Positions 58,851 to 64,000 of a stretch of DNA of 64,000 nt are shown here, piece by piece. Source of the DNA: Nitrosomonadales bacterium (GTDB taxonomy: Bacteria; Pseudomonadota; Gammaproteobacteria; Burkholderiales; Gallionellaceae); assembly GCA_016235045.1 (NCBI GenBank), contig JACRME010000004.1:372001-436000 (forward strand). Direction: 5' to 3'. Positions within the stretch are counted from its first letter, which is position 1; every line of letters starts with the position of its first letter. A model generated the notes under the pieces. The model was not told the origin of the DNA and did no database searches. It was given only the letters and a program-made list of their open reading frames with translations. The translations under genes were made by a program, and so were the position numbers.

Positions 58851-59918
58851 TCAGGCCGGCGCCTTCTCCGCCATGACCGGTTCCGTCCCGGTCGCGGATA
58901 TATCGTCGAAATCCACTACCGCATTGCGACCGGCGTCCTTGGCACGGTACAGCGCGTTGTCGGCATTCAACAACAACGCGCTCGGCGTTATCTCGCTCAG
59001 ATCGGATACGCACCAGTATCCTGCAGATGCCGTCAGGTGCTGGTGCGGCGAGTGCCGGTTCTCGATATCCAGCGCGCAGATGCTCAGACGCAGCTTTTCC
59101 GCGAACAGCCTGGCCTCGGCACGGCTTAACCCGGAAGTGACAATGCAAAACTCCTCGCCGCCATAGCGAAACACGTAATCTCCCGCGCGTTGCGCAGTGC
59201 GTTTGAGCACTTCGGCCACCTGCTCCAGCACGCTGTCGCCGAACAGGTGGCCGTATTTGTCGTTGAACATCTTGAAGTAGTCGATGTCCAGCATGATCAC
59301 CGTCAGCGCATTTCCGCTGCGCCTGCAGCGATTGATTTCGCTCACCATCACGTCTTTCAGGTAGCCGCGGTTATACGCTTTGGTCAGCGGATCGATAATC
59401 GACAGGTGCGCCAGGCGCTCGATGTTCTGCTCGTTGTGCCGCACCAGCATCAGCGTGATGAAGCCCAGGATCAGGTAGGCGGCGACAAAGACGAACGCCG
59501 AGATCGAAGAAAGCGGCTCCGGCCGCAGCAGCACGACGGAAGCAATGCTCACCGCGCCCACCAATGCCCAGACCATGCGCTCGCGCGACGCGACGATGGG
59601 CGTGTAGACGATGGGGAATATCATCATCCATACTTCCAGGTGCATCCGCTCGTTGCTGACATACGCGCCGTACAGCATCAGGCACATGATCGCCAGCACG
59701 AACCAGTTCGCATGCCGCAACGATTCCTCGCTGTCGCGCCGGGTGCGCCATTTCAGCCAAAGCGCATACAGCGCAAAAGCCAACAGCGCAACTCCGCGGT
59801 CGGGCGTTGCGATAAACAGAAAATGCAGCAGGAATAAGGGGAAGGCGACGATCACCGCGATGCGCAAATACATGTGCAGCACGGCTGCCCTGAAACGTTG
59901 AACGGAATATCGGGTCAT
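58851..59918 (-). CDS. Membrane diguanylate cyclase
   Basis: 355 residues from the ATG at 59918 (GGGGAG site). About six helices in the first 180 residues, without a periplasmic sensor domain, then a GGDEF domain with signature YGGEEF near 270. An intact inhibitory I-site RAGD lies five residues before it, so product feedback is expected. It makes c-di-GMP. Together with the MshEN motif in MshE this gives a plausible route to pilus control, though the genes are 14 kb apart. Confidence 0.92.
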   Translation of the reverse strand: MTRYSVQRFRAAVLHMYLRIAVIVAFPLFLLHFLFIATPDRGVALLAFALYALWLKWRTRRDSEESLRHANWFVLAIMCLMLYGAYVSNERMHLEVWMMIFPIVYTPIVASRERMVWALVGAVSIASVVLLRPEPLSSISAFVFVAAYLILGFITLMLVRHNEQNIERLAHLSIIDPLTKAYNRGYLKDVMVSEINRCRRSGNALTVIMLDIDYFKMFNDKYGHLFGDSVLEQVAEVLKRTAQRAGDYVFRYGGEEFCIVTSGLSRAEARLFAEKLRLSICALDIENRHSPHQHLTASAGYWCVSDLSEITPSALLLNADNALYRAKDAGRNAVVDFDDISATGTEPVMAEKAPA

Positions 59919-60006
59919 GCAGGAACTCCCCGGAAACTGCAACCTGCCTAGACTACTCTCAAGTAGTTCAATATGAAAGCATAATTTCCCATTAACCCCT
60001 GTTCGG

Positions 60007-60678
60007 CTATGGCAAAAAAAGGGCCTTGTCCAAAAACCCGCGCCAGAGGGCAATCCAGGTATCCCAGTCGTGCCCGCCGGGCATCACGCTCACCCGGGAT
60101 GGCTCCAGATATTTCGCGAGCATCCTGCTTGCACCGCGATAGCGGTCTTCGCTGCCGTAACCCAGATAGACAAGCGGAAGTTTCTTGCCCCGCGCTTGAC
60201 CCTGAATCTGCTTCAGCAGCATGCGTTCATGGTCGCGGCTGTCGATCCTGCCGGCCGGCCAGCGGAGCAAACCGCCCGCCGCCTCCACTTCGGCAATGAT
60301 TCCGCGCGTGCCCAGAAAGGGCGCCAGCAGGAATATGCCTTCGATCTCCCGCGGGCGCTGCGTCGCACAGATCATCGCGCCCGAACCGCCGAGCGAGATG
60401 CCGAGCAGCCAGATGCGCCGGTAACCCTGCGCACGCACCTCGTCCAGCGTGCGATGCAGCACGCGCTCGATGTCGGCGCGGTCCAGGTACAGATCGACAT
60501 GCGCATGCAGCGCCAGCACATCCACCGGCAGATTGCGCTCGCGCAGTTCGCGGATGAAACCGTGTTCGACCAGTTGCTGCGGCGTGTTCTTCGCACCGGG
60601 CAGCATCAGCAGCAGGATGCGCTCGCCTTGCGCCTCCGGCGCAACATCGTGAACGAAATCCGTCTCCAGTTGCATCAT
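60007..60678 (-). CDS. Alpha/beta hydrolase
   Basis: 223 residues from the ATG at 60678. Nucleophile Ser in LLGISLGGSGAM (GxSxG), acid in YGSEDRY and base His in MPGGHDWDTW, so the triad is complete. No signal peptide. It overlaps the serine hydrolase gene by ATGA and is therefore translated with it. Substrate unknown; esterase-like. Confidence 0.85.
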   Translation of the reverse strand: MMQLETDFVHDVAPEAQGERILLLMLPGAKNTPQQLVEHGFIRELRERNLPVDVLALHAHVDLYLDRADIERVLHRTLDEVRAQGYRRIWLLGISLGGSGAMICATQRPREIEGIFLLAPFLGTRGIIAEVEAAGGLLRWPAGRIDSRDHERMLLKQIQGQARGKKLPLVYLGYGSEDRYRGASRMLAKYLEPSRVSVMPGGHDWDTWIALWRGFLDKALFLP

Positions 60679-62459
60679 CGCCCGCGCGCGGCCGTGCGCT
60701 GTTTCAGGTCGAAACCGGAGAAGTACATGTGCGCCACGCCGTCGACCTTGGCCACGCGCGCGGTCTCGCCCTTGCCGCTGCCGACGCCTGCCATGACGAG
60801 CTCGCCTTGCGCCGGGGCCGGCAGAAAGGCGGTGCGGAACAGGAAGCCGGGCATGAGCGAGGAATTGAACTCGCCGACCAGCAGGTCGCCGTCGCGCACC
60901 ACGCGCAGGTTCTCCGGCATGGGGCCGTCGTGCGGATTGACGAAGTCGTACTCGCCGACGTAGTCGTTCAGATATTCCGGCAGCGGCTGCGGGTGCAACT
61001 TCTCGCCCACCAGCATGGCCTGCCCTTCCTTGTCGTAGGCCAGCACCTCGCGCCCGCCGACACGGCGCAGCGTCAGCTTCATCTCCTTCATCTGCCGGTT
61101 CGCCACCGGGATGAAGCCGAGCAGCTTCAGGCGCACGCCGAAATCGCCGCTCGCATGTTTCACCAGCTCGAAATCGAAGCCCATCAGTTCGGCGATGAGT
61201 TCGCCGTCGCGATCCTCCACCTTGACCAGGCCGATCAGCGTCTCGAAATAACCGGCATAGTCGCGCAGGTCTTCCTCGTTCAGCGGCACCAGCTTCGATT
61301 CGACGAATTGTCGCTGCGGCTGCGCGATGCCGCGCTTCGCCTCCAGCGCGAGTTTGAGCGTCTCCTCGGTCACTCTGGCTACCAGCGCCTGTGCGTTGGC
61401 GGAGTTGGACAGCACCACCACGCCGAGCTTGTGCTCGGGTAGCACCGCCAGCATGGTGTGGTAGTTGAGCGTGGTGCCGCCGTGGCTGGCCACCGTGCCC
61501 GCGCGCGGCACGTCCACGCCGCTCAGCATCCAGCCCAGCCCCATCCTGAAATCGAAATCGAGCGGGACATTGGCGTTCTGCACCCGGTACATCTCGCGCA
61601 ACGATTCGGGCTTGAGGATCTGCCTGCCTTCGAAACTGCCGTCGGCAAACAGCATGCGCACGAAGCGCGTCATGTCGCTGGCGCTGGAGATCAGGCTGCT
61701 CGACGGCAGGTCGCGCAACGGGATGGCCTCGACTTCCCTGCCGTCCTTGTAGGCCTTGCCGGGAATGCGCGCGGCAAACTCGGAGCGCGTCATGCCCAGC
61801 GGCTGCAACAGGTGACGGTTCATGTAACCGGCATAGCAGTCGCCGCTGACCTCGCCGATGGCGGCGCCGAGCAGCGACACGCCGAGGTTGGAATAGCCGA
61901 ACACGGTGTCCGGCGGCGCGGCGACATATTCGTCGCGCACCGCGGCGACCTGCTCCTCGAAGCGCGCCGGATGACGCTCGCTCAAGCCGCGCACCCAGTA
62001 ACCGGGCAGGCCGGAATGGTGCGTCATGATGTTGCGCGGGGTGATGCCGCGCGTGTCGCCGTAGCGGCTCTTGATAGAGAATGCGGGCAGATAGTTTTTC
62101 AGCGGTTGGTCGATATCCAGCCTGCCCTGGTCGGCCAGTTGCATCGCCGCCGTGGCGGTGAACACCTTGGCGATGGAGCCGAGGTGGTATTGCGTTTCCG
62201 GCGAAGCCTTGATGCCAGCCGCCGCGTCCGCGTAACCGAAGCCTTGCGCCCACACCACCTGCTGGTCGTCCACCAGCGCGATGCTGAGGCCGGTGACGTC
62301 GTCGTCGGACATGCCCTGCCCGATCAGCCAGGTGACATATTCCTTGGTGTAGGCGTAATCGCCGCGCGCAACGGCGTCGGGCTTGTGCGGCGGCGTGCTG
62401 CACGCCGCCAGGACGGCCACGACAAAAACAAGGATGAAATTGCGCAACGACACGACCAC
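60675..62459 (-). CDS. Serine beta-lactamase-like lipoprotein
   Basis: 594 residues from a GTG at 62459 (AGGGGA before it); other GTG codons follow closely. Lipoprotein signal ending VAVLAAC. Class C beta-lactamase/PBP4*-like domain (about 40-385) with SxxK in LGSIAKVF, YxN in GYSNLG and HGG in ASHGGTTL. The C-terminal part (about 400-590) is a beta-rich DUF3471-like extension. Probably a periplasmic peptidase or esterase rather than a resistance enzyme. Operon with the hydrolase; divergent from the deacetylase. Confidence 0.85.
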   Translation of the reverse strand: MVVSLRNFILVFVVAVLAACSTPPHKPDAVARGDYAYTKEYVTWLIGQGMSDDDVTGLSIALVDDQQVVWAQGFGYADAAAGIKASPETQYHLGSIAKVFTATAAMQLADQGRLDIDQPLKNYLPAFSIKSRYGDTRGITPRNIMTHHSGLPGYWVRGLSERHPARFEEQVAAVRDEYVAAPPDTVFGYSNLGVSLLGAAIGEVSGDCYAGYMNRHLLQPLGMTRSEFAARIPGKAYKDGREVEAIPLRDLPSSSLISSASDMTRFVRMLFADGSFEGRQILKPESLREMYRVQNANVPLDFDFRMGLGWMLSGVDVPRAGTVASHGGTTLNYHTMLAVLPEHKLGVVVLSNSANAQALVARVTEETLKLALEAKRGIAQPQRQFVESKLVPLNEEDLRDYAGYFETLIGLVKVEDRDGELIAELMGFDFELVKHASGDFGVRLKLLGFIPVANRQMKEMKLTLRRVGGREVLAYDKEGQAMLVGEKLHPQPLPEYLNDYVGEYDFVNPHDGPMPENLRVVRDGDLLVGEFNSSLMPGFLFRTAFLPAPAQGELVMAGVGSGKGETARVAKVDGVAHMYFSGFDLKQRTAARGR

Positions 62460-62495
62460 TCCCCTGTAACAAATTATTCCTGTAAAACATCATTG

Positions 62496-62501
62496 TATAA
62501 T
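62496..62501 (+). promoter_or_regulatory. Consensus -10 box before the deacetylase
   Basis: A perfect TATAAT 30 bases before the deacetylase ATG. The -35 region is poor (ATTATT at 17 bases), so an activator may be needed. The 72-base gap also has to serve the divergent serine hydrolase gene. Confidence 0.4.
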
Positions 62502-62531
62502 GCCGAGCAAAATACATATGTAATCGCTACG

Positions 62532-63341
62532 ATGCTTGTTCCCTGCCGCAACTGGAAACCGACGCCCGCCATCAGACTTTCCCTGCTGTTTCTTGCCGGT
62601 TGCGTCCTCATTACGCTGTGGCAACCCGGCCTGTGGCCGTGGACGACGGGGATGGCATTCGCCAACCACATGATGCTCACCATCGCCGGGCTCGTCCCGC
62701 GCAGCAAGCTGCTCGGCCCGAATATTACGCGCCTCCCCGCGGAGGCGGCGCGGCGCGGCGAAGTGGCGATCACCATCGACGACGGCCCCGACCCGGAAGT
62801 CACGCCGCGGGTACTGGATATCCTCGACCGCCACCAGGCCAAGGCGACGTTCTTCTGCATCGGCAAACTCGCCGCGCAACATCCGGAGATTTGCCGCGAC
62901 ATCGTGCGCCGCGGCCACAGTATCGAAAACCACAGCCTGTCGCACAACTGGTATTTCTCGCTGCTCGACCCATGGAGCATCCACCGCGAGGTGAACCAGG
63001 CGCAAATCATCCTCGGCAGGATCGCCGGACGCACGCCGCGGTTTTTCCGCGCCACCGCCGGGCTGCGCAATCCCGAACTGGAACCCGTGCTCGCCCATTG
63101 CGGCCTGCGCCTGTGCAGCTGGAGCAAACGCGGCTTCGACACCCAGGTGAACGATGCCGATGCGGTTTACGCCAGCCTGGCACGCGACCTCAAGGGCGGC
63201 GACATCCTGCTGCTGCACGACGGCAGCGCGGCACGCACCGGCGCCGGGCAGCCCGTCATTCTCGACGTGCTGCCGCGCCTGCTGGATAATCTGGCGCAGG
63301 CGAAACTCCATTCCGTTACCTTGCATTCCGCCGTCCCATGA
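62532..63341 (+). CDS. Polysaccharide deacetylase family protein (NodB-like)
   Basis: 269 residues. An N-terminal hydrophobic segment (about 14-32) is followed by a NodB domain: motif 1 VAITIDDGPDPEVTP (both catalytic and metal Asp), motif 2 HSIENHSLSHNW (HxxxH metal ligands), motif 3 RATAGLRNPE and the late LLLHDG. It should remove acetyl groups from a sugar or lipid-linked glycan at the membrane. The next gene, a methyltransferase, overlaps its stop (ATGA). Confidence 0.88.
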   Translation: MLVPCRNWKPTPAIRLSLLFLAGCVLITLWQPGLWPWTTGMAFANHMMLTIAGLVPRSKLLGPNITRLPAEAARRGEVAITIDDGPDPEVTPRVLDILDRHQAKATFFCIGKLAAQHPEICRDIVRRGHSIENHSLSHNWYFSLLDPWSIHREVNQAQIILGRIAGRTPRFFRATAGLRNPELEPVLAHCGLRLCSWSKRGFDTQVNDADAVYASLARDLKGGDILLLHDGSAARTGAGQPVILDVLPRLLDNLAQAKLHSVTLHSAVP

Positions 63342-64000
63342 CAACCCACTTTCGCCGCACCCTGCTCGAACGCGCCACCCTGCCCTACCGCGCCGCGGGC
63401 CATTTCGCCTGGCACTTCGCCCGGGGAAAATTGAAGGGCGACCCGGTGTTCTTCGGCCTGCTCGAACACGGCTTGCTGCCGGACGGCGAGCGCTTGATCG
63501 ACCTCGGCTGCGGCCAGGGCCTGCTCGCCTCGTGGCTGCTGGAAGCGCGCGCGCTGCACGAAGCGGGAAATTGGCCGGACGGCTGGCCTGCCGCACCGAA
63601 GATCGAAAGCATCTGGGGGCTGGAACTGATGCCGAACGATGTGGCCCGTGCCCGCGCCGCGCTCGGCGACCGCGCGCAGGTCGACCAGGGCGACATCCGC
63701 ACGGCCGATTTCGGCCAAGCCGATGTCGCGATCATCCTGGATGTGCTGCATTACATCAGCTACGAAGCGCAGGAAGACGTGCTGCGCCGCATCCGCGCCG
63801 CGCTGCCCGCCGGCGGCACCTTCATCACCCGCATCGGCGATGCCGCAGGCGGGCTGCCGTTCCATTACAGCAACTGGGTCGACCATGTCATCTTCTTCCT
63901 GCGCGGGCATGGCATCATCCCCATCTACTGCCGCCCGCTGAACGAATGGCTGGAGGTGCTGCAACGCTGCGGCTTCGAGGCCCGGTCGTTGCCGATGCAC
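63338..64000 (+). CDS. Class I SAM-dependent methyltransferase (cut by window edge)
   Basis: 221 codons are visible, with no stop before the right end. The ATG overlaps the deacetylase stop (ATGA). Motif I is LIDLGCGQGLLASW (about 54-67), then IWGLELMPNDVARA and VAIILDVLHYI. The opening ERATLPYRAAGHFAWHFARG recalls methyltransferases of aryl polyene-type pigment clusters; this recollection cannot be checked here. The remainder of the operon lies outside the window. Confidence 0.8.
   Translation, partial: MTTHFRRTLLERATLPYRAAGHFAWHFARGKLKGDPVFFGLLEHGLLPDGERLIDLGCGQGLLASWLLEARALHEAGNWPDGWPAAPKIESIWGLELMPNDVARARAALGDRAQVDQGDIRTADFGQADVAIILDVLHYISYEAQEDVLRRIRAALPAGGTFITRIGDAAGGLPFHYSNWVDHVIFFLRGHGIIPIYCRPLNEWLEVLQRCGFEARSLPMH

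Noticed and set aside
60675-62459. Serine hydrolase read as an antibiotic-resistance beta-lactamase
   Set aside because: It is a 594-residue lipoprotein with a long C-terminal extension, co-translated with an esterase-like hydrolase; this fits the broad class C-like peptidase or esterase group better.
60007-62517. Minus-strand frame of 836 codons that would fuse the hydrolase to an Arg/Ala-rich N-terminus
   Set aside because: Only the last 223 codons are real. The rest is the shifted frame of the serine hydrolase gene, whose catalytic motifs lie in the other frame.

Overview
The window looks like chromosomal DNA of a GC-rich betaproteobacterium. The gene neighbourhoods ftsK-lolA-rarA-serS, rhodanese-grxC-secB-gpsA, gpmI-envC-ctpA and bioBFHCD, together with an MSHA-type pilus locus, fit the Nitrosomonadales (Gallionellaceae-like). 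That placement is inference from gene content, since no rRNA or marker phylogeny is available here. No tRNA, rRNA, CRISPR array, intact insertion sequence or replication origin was seen. No gene-free stretch exceeds about 260 bases; the longest, 4915-5169 and 19797-20019, are described below.

Layout: 62-4914 (minus) is an export operon of a DUF2141 protein, an ABC ATPase, two near-identical MacB/LolC-type permeases and a LolA-like periplasmic protein, with relics of a second ATPase and probably of an RND exporter. 5170-8875 carries a small lipoprotein, acpH, a BamA/TamA-like outer membrane protein and serS. 8988-18059 (minus) is one long string: TauE/DsbD-like membrane protein, Sco1, hybrid histidine kinase, LuxR-type regulator, ftsK, lolA, an inserted KilA-N gene and rarA. 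18098-23079 (minus) is the biotin operon bioB-F-H-C-D, followed by comF on the plus strand.

23974-44389 (minus) is a complete MSHA type IV pilus locus in the order E, G, pseudopilin, four-TM protein, A, [hicBA], C, [nucleotidyltransferase relic], D, O, P, Q, I, PilN-like, J, K, L, M, N. The assembly ATPase, platform protein, pilins, inner-membrane complex, secretin and giant tip adhesin MshQ are all present. MshE carries the tandem MshEN c-di-GMP motif, and a diguanylate cyclase lies at 58851. A PglL-type O-oligosaccharyltransferase at 47660 could glycosylate the pilin. 44483-49656 holds trmL and the gpsA-secB-grxC-rhodanese-PglL group. 49821-54210 is an RND efflux system with an ArsR regulator whose two cysteines have the spacing of persulfide sensors. 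54347-58832 is gpmI-envC-ctpA plus an unknown. 58851-64000 holds the cyclase, a hydrolase, a serine beta-lactamase-like protein, a polysaccharide deacetylase and a cut-off methyltransferase.

The most unusual theme is repeats. Several families of short, palindromic, non-coding-looking elements sit in gaps, and members of the same families also lie in frame inside genes: bioH, gpsA, the TauE-like gene, the bioD and trmL 3' ends, and the leader peptide of an MSHA pseudopilin. Some insertions are flanked by partial duplications of the neighbouring gene start.
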